A DNA stretch of 64,000 nucleotides, taken from contig JAHEYP010000005.1 in assembly GCA_023251535.1 (NCBI GenBank), forward strand, positions 1-64,000, given 5' to 3'. The notes beneath the pieces are model-generated. The model made no database searches, had not been told where the DNA came from, and saw only the letters and a list, made by a program, of their open reading frames with translations. Every line of letters starts with the position of its first letter. Position 1 is the first letter of the stretch. Source of the DNA: Bacteroidota bacterium (lineage in GTDB: Bacteria > Bacteroidota > Bacteroidia > AKYH767-A > OLB10). The position numbers and the translations under genes are program-made. Positions 1 to 8,603 of the stretch are shown here, in pieces.

Positions 1-320
1 GCGTCGACGCTCCATGTCTCGGGCAGTGTTTCTTTCTATCGTTGTCGTTCTCATCGTTCTATCCGCAAAAATTTAAGGCGGACGATCCGCTTCGAATAGA
101 GATTCGGATATACCGTTCGACTATAAAAATGTAGCCAGAAAAAAGTTGAAATTCGGCCCTAAAAATCTAACATTCTCACAAAGAATAACTTATTCCATCT
201 GAAGGGAAATTCAATTCAGATTTAGATTTCAATTAAAGTTCGGCAAACGATTTTAAATATGTATAAGATGTGAGCAAATCTAAAGGGAGTTAATAGCCCA
301 TAATATGCCATAAAAAGGAC
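1..320. other. Gene-free stretch at window start
   Basis: I see no gene I can support here. The first 76 bases are richer in GC than the rest. One plus-strand frame stays open to a TAA at 74-76 and would encode a short basic-then-hydrophobic tail (about 24 residues ending in LIVLSAKI). A minus-strand frame starting at 54 runs off the window edge after 18 codons. Either could be the edge of a neighbouring gene, but neither is long enough to judge. A small inverted repeat (GCGGA at 78-82, TCCGC at 86-90) follows. Bases 100-320 are AT-rich and hold nothing I recognise. Confidence 0.3.
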
Positions 321-899
321 CTATTTCGCGAAAAATTCCTGCAACTTTCGAACTGCATTTGCGCGATGAGAAATTGCATTTTTTTCATCATCCGACATCT
401 CGGCGAAGGTGATTGAATGACCGTCGGGGATAAAAACAGGATCATAACCGAATCCCCCTACTCCCGACAAAGACTCTGTAATTCGGCCATTTACCCTACC
501 CTCGAACAAATATTCTTGTCCGTCCATAATCAATGCCAAAACGGTAATAAACGCCGCTTTTCGGTTGTTAATACCCGACAATTCCGACAACAACTTATCA
601 ACATTTCGGCGGTCATCGCGGGGTAAACCGGCATAGATGGCACTATCAACACCAGGCTGATTATCAAGCGCTTCCACCAAAAGTCCGCTATCATCGGCGA
701 GGGTAGTTTTGCCCGTTTCATTGTAAACAGTACGTGCTTTTTGGAGTGCATTTCCCTCTATTGTGCCTGAGGTTTCGGGGAGTTCGAAATTGATGCCGGC
801 CTCCTTTAATGTTTCAAGAGTGAAACTAAGGGGTAACATTTTACGTATTTCGTTCAGTTTGTGTTGATTATTGGTTGCAATAATCATAGAAACATTCAT
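321..899 (-). CDS. rdgB: Non-canonical purine NTP pyrophosphatase (RdgB/HAM1 family)
   Basis: Hydrolyses dITP, XTP and related deaminated purine triphosphates to monophosphates, keeping them out of DNA and RNA; cytosolic. Family motifs in order: ATNNQHKLNE at the N-terminus (nucleotide binding), LADDSGL in the middle (catalytic acidic residues), GVGGFGYDPVF, and SHR near the C-terminus. The frame is open up to 938, but a minus-strand -7-like element (TAGCTTTG, 943-936) overlaps that longest start, so I place the start at the ATG at 899 (192 aa); the ATG at 887 (188 aa) is also possible because family members usually have only a few residues before ATNN. The gene is divergent from the PKD protein gene starting at 950. 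Nothing else about it is unusual. Confidence 0.93.
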   Translation of the reverse strand: MNVSMIIATNNQHKLNEIRKMLPLSFTLETLKEAGINFELPETSGTIEGNALQKARTVYNETGKTTLADDSGLLVEALDNQPGVDSAIYAGLPRDDRRNVDKLLSELSGINNRKAAFITVLALIMDGQEYLFEGRVNGRITESLSGVGGFGYDPVFIPDGHSITFAEMSDDEKNAISHRANAVRKLQEFFAK

Positions 900-919
900 C
901 TCAGGCATAAATAGATAAT

Positions 920-943
920 TACATTTGTGTTTACCCAAAGCTA
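920..943. promoter_or_regulatory. Overlapping divergent -7 promoter elements
   Basis: TACATTTG at 920-927 on the plus strand fits the Bacteroidota -7 consensus TAnnTTTG and lies 22 bases before the ATG at 950. On the minus strand TAGCTTTG (943-936) fits the same consensus and would serve rdgB (ATG at 899). I see no clear -33 TTTG for either. The two elements are only 8 bp apart and face each other, so predicted transcripts would overlap at their 5' ends. This is pattern matching; no transcription start is known. Confidence 0.45.
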
Positions 944-949
944 AGTAAA

Positions 950-3900
950 ATGAAAAAAAGTATTCTCTTTTTAGCAGTATTTGTACTAACGATCTTTCAA
1001 TCGAAGGGGCAATGTCCTACGGTATCAGTAAATTTCCCTGATTCCGCATGTGCAGGAAGTCCGATTCCGCTATTAAGTACATCGGCAGGTAACAATTTAA
1101 AAACCGAATGGGACTTTAATATTTCCGACATCCAAACAATTCCAACAGGAAATTTCATTTTAAATAATCCTTCAGGATTAGGATCCGGTTTAGGCATTGA
1201 CTTCGCAAATGAAAATGGCAACTTTTATGCATTTTCAATCAACCTTACGGGGATTCTAACCAGATATGAATTTGGGAATTCCATGAGTAATTCACCAACG
1301 ACAACCACCATTGGAAATTTAGGAATATTAGCAAATTGTGTTGACATTAGAATTTTAAATGATAATGGAAACTGGTATGGATTAACGAACACATTCGGCA
1401 ATCAGATAATAAGATTAGATTTCGGGAACAGTTTAATGAACACTCCTACTCCAACAATTCTAAATCTTCCTACATCACTTTTCAATACACCGTACTATAT
1501 GTCGGCCGAGAAAATAGGCGATCAATTTGTAGCAATTGTAAGTAACTACACGGGAGCCAATATTACAGTAGTTGAATTCGGAACAAGCTTAAGCAACAAC
1601 AACCCTAACGGTTATACGATAACGGTACCATTTGCATTTCCCATATCAACAGCTTTGACAATAGATTGTAATGAAGTTTATGCAGTTGTAGCTTATGCTG
1701 CGGGATATCCAATGGTTCAAATAGACTTTGGATCGGCGGTATCAGCAACGCCAACAGCAATAAATCCGCTTAACGTTACAACGGGTACATCATACAGAAG
1801 AATTGATATTTTAAACGACGGTGACAACTACGTATTATTAGGACAATCGTTTGGAGGAGAGACGATGTACGAATTTAATTTTGGGCGCCATATGAATAAT
1901 TTAAGTCCCGTTATTACGACGTTAGGTGATATGGGAATTATTACCGGAGGATGTTATAGCAACTCAATTAACAAAATCGGTTCTCAAATAATTGGATTAT
2001 CGACAAACTATAACACTGGAGATTTATTGAAATTTCAATTTGGTGAAATAACAAATGAAAATTCATACGTCGACAATAATGCGTCAACCACTGTTACTTA
2101 TAACACTCCTGGCTATCATGCAATTTCATTAACAGTAAGAGATAGCATTTCCGGATTATTTAGCACTATCTCCGACAGTATTTATATTAATCAGTTACCG
2201 AATCCTGCTTTTGTGTATTCTGGCGCTTGTGAAAACTCTACCGTAACATTTATAAACAGTACTCAACTAAATATCGGCTATTTCACACAACAAGACTGGT
2301 TTTTTAGTTCAGGAGGAATTGGCAGTGGCGACACCGTTTACAATGCGTTCACAAATCCTGGCAATTATACAGTAACGTTAGATTTAACAACATCATCGGG
2401 TTGCAGTAAAAGTGCAACTCAAACCATCAACATTGCGCCATTACCAACAGCACAATTTTCATTTACCGACGACCAATGTGAAGAATCGGGAATTTCAATA
2501 GTGAATACATCGCTAGCAAATCAAGATACGATTTCAAACTATGAATGGTTATTTGGCGATTCGACAAGTTCAACCGAAGAAGCACCACAACATTCCTACA
2601 ATACTTTTGGAACTTACGATATCACATTAATAGTAACAGCGAATGGTTGTTTAGACACACTAACACAACAAATAAATATTATTGAAAAACCAAAAGCATC
2701 ATTCTCCACATTCAACACCTGTATAGGAGAAACAGCATCGTTCCAAAACACCAGTATTTTTAATAGTGGAGGAACAAGTTCTTCGACATGGAATTTTGGC
2801 GATAGCGGAACATCAACCTCTACTTCTCCAACCCATCAATACGCAGCAATAGCAGGGAATTATACTGTTGAATTAATTGAAATTGCAAGCAACGGCTGTA
2901 GTGATACAGTTTCAAATGAAATAAAAATTGGAAACGTTCCAACTCCATCATTTAGTCAGAGTAGAGACACTGCATGTGTATTAAACAATATTCAGTTTAT
3001 TGACAATTCAACGCCTAGTTCTGGCGACACAATTATTGCAAGGTATTGGAGCTTTGGAGATGGATCACATGACTCTACTAATGTTAGTCCGATGCATGCA
3101 TATACGGCACCAGGAATTTACACAGTAACATTAACCGTTGTATCACCTACTTATTGCGATTCGACAATAGAAAAATCTGTCTTTGTAATTGATAGTCCCG
3201 TAGCACATTTCACTACATCTGACGTTTGTTTAAACAGCGAAAGCAACTTCACAGACAATTCAACACCTGTAGCTGGATCAAGTATCAACAGTTGGATTTG
3301 GAGTTTTGGCGATGGAGATAGTTCAACCGCAATTAACGCGATACATACCTATTCGAACTTCGGAATTTATACTGTAACGCTAACTGTAATTAGCAAAGAA
3401 GGATGCTTTGATTCAACAACTGCAACAACAAACATCTACGGACTACCAGAAGTTCATTTTAGCAATAGCAAAGCATGTACCGGAACAGCAATTCAATTTA
3501 CCGATAGCACAACATGCTCACTGGGAATACCGTCGGCATGGAATTGGGATTTTGGAACTGCTGGAGGTACTAGCACTTTACAATCGCCATTATTTACATA
3601 TTCAAATGCATTTGCATATCCCGTGAAATTAGTAGTAGAAAGCAATTATGGATGCAAAGACAGTTTGACGAAATTTATCATCATAAATCAATCGCCTCAA
3701 TTTGCTATTCAAGCTAACGACAACTGTTATAATACTGCTACCATATTTCAATACTTACCGGTAGTAGGTAGCTCTACCAATGTTGGTTATTTATGGAACT
3801 TGGGTGATTCAAGTTATTCATCAAATCCAAGTCCACAACATATCTACAACAATCCAGGCTCTTACGCAATTGATTTAACGGTTACCAACATTGGCAACTC

Positions 3901-5008
3901 ATGCTCAACAAAAATCAGCGATACAGTTGTAGTTCATCATTTACCCAAGGCATTATTTCAATCAGGATCTGCTTGCATCAATAAAGATTTACAACTAACA
4001 GACTTAAGCAGTGTTATCTCAGGGAGTATAACTAACTACAAATGGTCGTTAGGAACTTACGGAACATCATCGGTACAAAACCCGATTTTAAACTTACCGG
4101 TTGCTGATTCATTCCCTGTTAAATTAGTAGTCACTACCAACTATGGCTGTAAAGACTCTATTACTTCGTATGCACAATTCAATCCGCTTCCAAATGTATC
4201 CTTTACTCCTAATCCATTTTTCGGAGCACCACCATTAAATGTATCGATGAACCTAGGTAATTCTAGCAATCAATACCAATGGAATTTCGGTGATGGAAGT
4301 GCAATTGAAACTGGTTCAAATCCTTCGCATGTTTACAACGACACAGGAAATTTCGTGATCCAGTTAGTTGCAATAACCGACAAAGGCTGTATTGACAGTA
4401 GTGAAAGAAATGTAATTGTTTTAATTCCCTATACTGATTTAAGTATTGAAAACATCAACTTCACAAAAAAATTAGATTATTGGGAGTTAAGTGCGAGAAT
4501 AAAAAACAACGGAAATCAGACTGTCAATAATTTCTCAATAAACGCACAACTAGCTGAAAAATCTCCAATCAATGAAGTCTTCTCATCGGACACACTACTA
4601 AGTGGACAAACGAAAACGATTGTATTTAATTCGAGATTTGCTATTGACAAAAATGATTCGCCAGGCTATTTATGCATGGAAATAGCAGAAGTAAACGGAG
4701 CTATCGACGACAATACGAGCAACAACAATAAATGCATAACATCAGGATCAGACTTTGAAGTTTTCAATGCTTATCCGAATCCATTTGCAGGAGAAATCAA
4801 CATCAATGTAAACATTCCTGTAAAAGGAACTATCTACCTAAAATTACACAACTTATTAGGAGAAACGGTATCAGAACCAATAGAAGCTAATGTAGCGAAA
4901 GGATATAATTCATTCCCGACAGACCTAAGTATGCTTTCATCAGGAATTTACATTTTAGAAGTTAGATATAAAGACAAAAGTCAATTAGTGAAATTGATTA
5001 AATACTAA
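950..5008 (+). CDS. Secreted PKD-repeat protein with beta-propeller-like insert and T9SS sorting domain
   Basis: A 1352-aa probable cell-surface protein. Residues 1-20 are a signal peptide (KK, hydrophobic run, then SKGQ). A first PKD domain starts at about 25 but is interrupted after EWDF at about 58. Residues about 75-365 hold at least six units of 50-60 aa with a recurring FGNS(M/L)xN-type motif, which looks like a beta-propeller. The PKD domain then seems to resume with TPGYHAISLTV. Further PKD-like domains follow to about 1160, marked by WxFGDG-type motifs such as WSFGDG, WIWSFGDG and YQWNFGDG. A CARDB-like beta domain lies at about 1165-1265 (IKNNGNQTVNNF). The C-terminal 80 residues are a type A T9SS sorting domain (AYPNPF ... 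LLGE ... SGIYILEV ... LVKLIKY). Its stop overlaps the stop of the convergent glycosyltransferase gene by 4 bases. Ligand and role are unknown; adhesion is a guess from the architecture. Confidence 0.9.
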   Translation: MKKSILFLAVFVLTIFQSKGQCPTVSVNFPDSACAGSPIPLLSTSAGNNLKTEWDFNISDIQTIPTGNFILNNPSGLGSGLGIDFANENGNFYAFSINLTGILTRYEFGNSMSNSPTTTTIGNLGILANCVDIRILNDNGNWYGLTNTFGNQIIRLDFGNSLMNTPTPTILNLPTSLFNTPYYMSAEKIGDQFVAIVSNYTGANITVVEFGTSLSNNNPNGYTITVPFAFPISTALTIDCNEVYAVVAYAAGYPMVQIDFGSAVSATPTAINPLNVTTGTSYRRIDILNDGDNYVLLGQSFGGETMYEFNFGRHMNNLSPVITTLGDMGIITGGCYSNSINKIGSQIIGLSTNYNTGDLLKFQFGEITNENSYVDNNASTTVTYNTPGYHAISLTVRDSISGLFSTISDSIYINQLPNPAFVYSGACENSTVTFINSTQLNIGYFTQQDWFFSSGGIGSGDTVYNAFTNPGNYTVTLDLTTSSGCSKSATQTINIAPLPTAQFSFTDDQCEESGISIVNTSLANQDTISNYEWLFGDSTSSTEEAPQHSYNTFGTYDITLIVTANGCLDTLTQQINIIEKPKASFSTFNTCIGETASFQNTSIFNSGGTSSSTWNFGDSGTSTSTSPTHQYAAIAGNYTVELIEIASNGCSDTVSNEIKIGNVPTPSFSQSRDTACVLNNIQFIDNSTPSSGDTIIARYWSFGDGSHDSTNVSPMHAYTAPGIYTVTLTVVSPTYCDSTIEKSVFVIDSPVAHFTTSDVCLNSESNFTDNSTPVAGSSINSWIWSFGDGDSSTAINAIHTYSNFGIYTVTLTVISKEGCFDSTTATTNIYGLPEVHFSNSKACTGTAIQFTDSTTCSLGIPSAWNWDFGTAGGTSTLQSPLFTYSNAFAYPVKLVVESNYGCKDSLTKFIIINQSPQFAIQANDNCYNTATIFQYLPVVGSSTNVGYLWNLGDSSYSSNPSPQHIYNNPGSYAIDLTVTNIGNSCSTKISDTVVVHHLPKALFQSGSACINKDLQLTDLSSVISGSITNYKWSLGTYGTSSVQNPILNLPVADSFPVKLVVTTNYGCKDSITSYAQFNPLPNVSFTPNPFFGAPPLNVSMNLGNSSNQYQWNFGDGSAIETGSNPSHVYNDTGNFVIQLVAITDKGCIDSSERNVIVLIPYTDLSIENINFTKKLDYWELSARIKNNGNQTVNNFSINAQLAEKSPINEVFSSDTLLSGQTKTIVFNSRFAIDKNDSPGYLCMEIAEVNGAIDDNTSNNNKCITSGSDFEVFNAYPNPFAGEININVNIPVKGTIYLKLHNLLGETVSEPIEANVAKGYNSFPTDLSMLSSGIYILEVRYKDKSQLVKLIKY

Positions 5009-5919
5009 TTGAAGTGTAAAATATTTATTGACCAATGTTTAATAATTGCTAAAAATCTCCTCTCAAAAACACATGAAGGATATTTAGCAATTGCTTTAAA
5101 CAAATATTTATACGCTTTCAAATTTTGTTTATCGAGCACAAGGTGAAGTGAAATATAAGTATCGAAATATGCTTCCATCATATTTCGATATTTAGCAAAT
5201 ACTACTTGAACACTTTTTTCATCAAAAGCATATCCTATAGATAAAAACTTCCTTAATTGAAGTTTCAGTTCATCACCAGTCAAAACACTACGACCCTCGT
5301 GCATTATGAGGCATGCTGAAATTCGTTTATCGATAGTAATAGGATATTGAGATGCCAACCTAACCCAAAGTTCCCAATCTTCACTGCCTGACAAATAACG
5401 ATCTTCGTTAAACAAATTATTGAGAATAATATTTCGCAAAACGAAGACACCCATACAACTTAAAGGATTTCCTTTTGCAAGAGTAACGATATATTCACTT
5501 GGATCAATTGACATTTTAATTGAAGGTAAATTACTTCGTTTAATCTCATAAGCCAGATGCATCCAAGGAATTTCAGACTCCGTTTTTGTTAGTGTTTCGA
5601 AAGCATTTTTTAAATAATCGGGATACAACAAATCATCTGAATCACAAAAAGTGATGTATTTCCCTTTAGCTTGAAGAACGCCAAAATTCCTAGCGGCGCC
5701 ACGTTCTTGATTATTCTTTTTAAAATACCTAAATCGAGCATCTGTAATATTCGACACAACGGCCTCTGTATCATCGGTACTCCCATCGTCGACTAACAAT
5801 AATTCAAAATTTTCAAATGTCTGATTAAAAACAGACTGTAACGTATCCATCACTAAACCACTTCGGTTATAGGTTGGAATGACCACACTAAAGAAAGGCG
5901 CTACTACATTTCCTGACAT
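5005..5919 (-). CDS. Family 2 glycosyltransferase
   Basis: A 304-aa GT-A fold glycosyltransferase that would transfer a sugar from a nucleotide-sugar donor during assembly of the locus polysaccharide on the cytoplasmic side. Visible: N-terminal FFSVVIPTYNR, LLLVDDGSTDD (donor binding), RGAARNFG, and the DSDD metal-binding motif at about 115. LSGSEDWELWVRLA in the middle is the ED motif region that typically supplies the catalytic base. It is the last gene of the minus-strand run, 12 bp after the asparagine-synthase-like gene. It closely resembles the GT2 encoded at 7710-8603 (shared ERGAARN, NEDR-LSG-ED-ELW-RLAS-YPI and HEGRS blocks), so the two are probably paralogues. Donor and acceptor cannot be read from the sequence. 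Confidence 0.9.
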   Translation of the reverse strand: MSGNVVAPFFSVVIPTYNRSGLVMDTLQSVFNQTFENFELLLVDDGSTDDTEAVVSNITDARFRYFKKNNQERGAARNFGVLQAKGKYITFCDSDDLLYPDYLKNAFETLTKTESEIPWMHLAYEIKRSNLPSIKMSIDPSEYIVTLAKGNPLSCMGVFVLRNIILNNLFNEDRYLSGSEDWELWVRLASQYPITIDKRISACLIMHEGRSVLTGDELKLQLRKFLSIGYAFDEKSVQVVFAKYRNMMEAYFDTYISLHLVLDKQNLKAYKYLFKAIAKYPSCVFERRFLAIIKHWSINILHFN

Positions 5920-5931
5920 CGCGAATAGCTT

Positions 5932-7653
5932 TTATTTTACCTTCAGCAAACTAGCCTCTTCAGCCATAATACGATGCATTCTAACAATTATTACCGTTCT
6001 AAAAGCCAGTTGATTGAAATCGGCTGAATACTTTATAAAATCTTTACGAAGCATTTTTTTTACTCGCCAAGGAATTTGTTGTTTAAACCAAAGAGTCCAA
6101 CTGTTTTTAATATTATTAATTTGATGGTCATCAACAGTTAAATGCGACTGCACCCAGTTTATAAATGTTGAATTCAAAATATTTCTTGAATCTTGTGAAT
6201 TCAATTCATCAAGCATTAAACTAACAATTTTAGCAGACTTCAAAATCGCCGCAGGTTCAGGAATTGAAGCTTTTTTAGCGAACGGAATATCGTTAATAAG
6301 GTCAGCAACGAACTTAGCATAGATTTTTTTATTCGTTCTCAAATCATCCGGCAAATCTTTGCTAAAGGCAACAATATCCTCATGTAAAAGAGGATTATAA
6401 ACCTCCACAAATGGATGTATCAAATCATGTAACGAAGACAATACATACGGAATTCTAAATTGACGATACAATCGATCGCGCCAAGTTTCGAGAGATTCAT
6501 CTAAATCTCTCTGACAAAATGCAGGGTACTTTTGAGGTTCGATATTGAAATGCTGCAAAGGAATCATATTTGCATTGTCTTCCATCAAATGCAAATCGAG
6601 AGAAATTCTCACATCCTGTTCAGTTTTCGAAGGCAACCATCCGAAAGCTTCATCGGCCCTTACGATATTACGAACACCTTTATCGAATAAATTTTCCCAC
6701 ATTCTGAAACCATCCATGTAGGAATTAATATGATCAAGGCGACCTTCTCCATACTGAAGGAATCTATTAAACAAAGGATCAAAAGTGCGATCCTTGAAAT
6801 CGGTAACATAATACTCATTTGAGACCTTCAAACGAGAAGCAATTTTTGACGCTACATTAGAATCGGTTAATTGATCATTAACAGCCGACGACAATCCCCA
6901 AGTAATTGTATTTATATTAACCCCTGATTTAACCAAGTAATATAATACTGCTCTTGAATCATATCCACCCGAAAGAGTTAAAATTGAATTATCCAGATTG
7001 AACTTTGCTTTTCGAAAAACAGAATCGAGGGTAGAATTTAAAAGATCGACATATTCTTCTCGCGACAAATTACTACTATGCTGCTTATTGTTATCTCGTA
7101 TTTTAACTGAAAGGTTCCAATCGCCACGACTAAGAACTACATCCTCTCCGGCTCCTAAATGTTTAATTCTGGCATCCCATGCATTACCGGGGCCTAAATT
7201 ACCTGTTGCTAACATCCATGAAATTGCTTGAGGATTAGATTCGAAAGAACCGATCCAAGCAACAATAGCTTTTTGAGATGTAGAAACAACCAATTGATTT
7301 TCATCAAAATAATACCAAACTGATCTGCTGGCAGTTGAATTCGATGAAATTAAACAGCTGCTATCATTCACTGAAGAAAAAAAAGAAGCACTTGGAGGTA
7401 TCAAGTTTTGCTTCCACCATTCGGCCGGCAAATCTTCAACAGCGCCACTACATACACTACTTAAATGCGAATATATTTTGGCATCCGGAACGGTAATCAA
7501 CAAACAATCTTTCTTGCCAACATTCATTGTTGGAATAATTCCTGAGGCGCCAATAGGCAATAAACGGCGATGAATCAAAGAAAGATCTTTACGAACCCTT
7601 TCCTCGCCCCCGTCAAAATCAGTTCTACTTATTACCAGAAAAATACCAGCCAT
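5932..7653 (-). CDS. Asparagine synthase-like protein lacking the glutaminase cysteine
   Basis: 573 aa. The C-terminal half has the AANH/PP-loop ATP-pyrophosphatase signature LSGGYDSRAVLYYL (about residue 226), as in asparagine synthetase and relatives that adenylate a carboxylate before amidation. The N-terminal part resembles a class II glutamine amidotransferase domain but begins MAGIFLVIS instead of MCGI, so the Cys nucleophile at position 2 is missing; that domain is unlikely to hydrolyse glutamine and the enzyme may use free ammonia or do other chemistry. It sits among glycosyltransferases, 12 bp from the GT2 at 5005 and 56 bp from the GT2 at 7710. Related proteins in polysaccharide loci are thought to modify sugars, for example by amidating uronic acids, so I infer a tailoring role. 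Not to be confused with the complete asparagine synthase at 18009. Confidence 0.8.
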   Translation of the reverse strand: MAGIFLVISRTDFDGGEERVRKDLSLIHRRLLPIGASGIIPTMNVGKKDCLLITVPDAKIYSHLSSVCSGAVEDLPAEWWKQNLIPPSASFFSSVNDSSCLISSNSTASRSVWYYFDENQLVVSTSQKAIVAWIGSFESNPQAISWMLATGNLGPGNAWDARIKHLGAGEDVVLSRGDWNLSVKIRDNNKQHSSNLSREEYVDLLNSTLDSVFRKAKFNLDNSILTLSGGYDSRAVLYYLVKSGVNINTITWGLSSAVNDQLTDSNVASKIASRLKVSNEYYVTDFKDRTFDPLFNRFLQYGEGRLDHINSYMDGFRMWENLFDKGVRNIVRADEAFGWLPSKTEQDVRISLDLHLMEDNANMIPLQHFNIEPQKYPAFCQRDLDESLETWRDRLYRQFRIPYVLSSLHDLIHPFVEVYNPLLHEDIVAFSKDLPDDLRTNKKIYAKFVADLINDIPFAKKASIPEPAAILKSAKIVSLMLDELNSQDSRNILNSTFINWVQSHLTVDDHQINNIKNSWTLWFKQQIPWRVKKMLRKDFIKYSADFNQLAFRTVIIVRMHRIMAEEASLLKVK

Positions 7654-7709
7654 GCCTTAAAAACATCATTAATTGAATACAATATTAGCTAAAAAGGGGA
7701 TTATTTGGG

Positions 7710-8603
7710 TTACCCTAAAATCAATTTTTTGACAATTACCACGAATCTTTTGTTAAAAATCAACTTTGGACAAATGACTAAAGCCTTTTTGAGGTAACTA
7801 ATGGAAACGCTCTTTTCGGAAGCCAAAGCAGCATGTAATGAGATATAAGAATATCGAAAAGCAATAAATTTAGCCTTTCTTGCGCCTAAAAATTTAGAAG
7901 TGTGAGGGTTACTCAATGAATACTGAATAAAAAGCTCAATTCTTTTTATTGTTTTTTCGACATTAAGATCGAGCATGCTTCGCCCTTCATGCTCCACCAG
8001 CACAGCAACCGTAATATTAAAATGTTTAATGGGATAATGAGAAGCCAAACGAATCCAAAGTTCATAATCTTCGGTACCAGACAAACCGCGATCCTCATTA
8101 AACAAAAAGTTCAATGCCACATTGCGATCGATAAAAAGTCCGAGACAGGCAATCACATTCCTTTCTATCAAAACATCATTTAAATAATCGGGTAAATGAT
8201 CTGCAGTACGAATAATCTCATCTGTTGAATTACGAGTTTCATAACCCAAATGAAAAACTGGAATTCCGGGATTTGAATTAATAACTTTTAAAGCCTCATC
8301 AAAAATTTCAGGTTTAAGATAATCGTCGGAATCTAAGAAAGTAACGTATTTACCAGTAGCAATTTTCAATCCGCAATTACGAGCAGCGCCTCTCTCCTTA
8401 TTTTCTTGACGAACATATTTTACACGACTATCGATATTATTCTCAAACAACGATTTCGTATCATCAACACTACCATCATCAACAATCAACAACTCCCAAG
8501 ACATGAAAGAGATAGCTGCAAATCTACTGATAAGCTTTTCTATATGTTGCCGACGATTATATGCAGGAACGACAACAGAAAATAATGTTTCGCTATTATG
8601 CAT
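7710..8603 (-). CDS. Family 2 glycosyltransferase
   Basis: 297 aa. GT-A motifs: LFSVVVPAYNRR at the N-terminus, LLIVDDGSVDD, ERGAARNCG and LDSDD (metal binding) near residue 110, then LSGTEDYELWIRLA with the likely catalytic acidic pair. It is a probable paralogue of the GT2 at 5005-5919, with which it shares most motif blocks; the asparagine-synthase-like gene lies between them. It overlaps the upstream GT4 gene by 8 bp, which implies co-transcription and perhaps translational coupling. Specificity cannot be predicted. Confidence 0.9.
   Translation of the reverse strand: MHNSETLFSVVVPAYNRRQHIEKLISRFAAISFMSWELLIVDDGSVDDTKSLFENNIDSRVKYVRQENKERGAARNCGLKIATGKYVTFLDSDDYLKPEIFDEALKVINSNPGIPVFHLGYETRNSTDEIIRTADHLPDYLNDVLIERNVIACLGLFIDRNVALNFLFNEDRGLSGTEDYELWIRLASHYPIKHFNITVAVLVEHEGRSMLDLNVEKTIKRIELFIQYSLSNPHTSKFLGARKAKFIAFRYSYISLHAALASEKSVSISYLKKALVICPKLIFNKRFVVIVKKLILG

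Noticed and set aside
1-76. Short C-terminal tail of an upstream gene in one plus frame
   Set aside because: About 24 codons at the window edge are too few to tell a gene from chance, and a minus frame is open there too.
417-751. Open frames antisense to and in other frames of rdgB
   Set aside because: They lie inside a well-conserved rdgB reading frame and their translations show no family motif.
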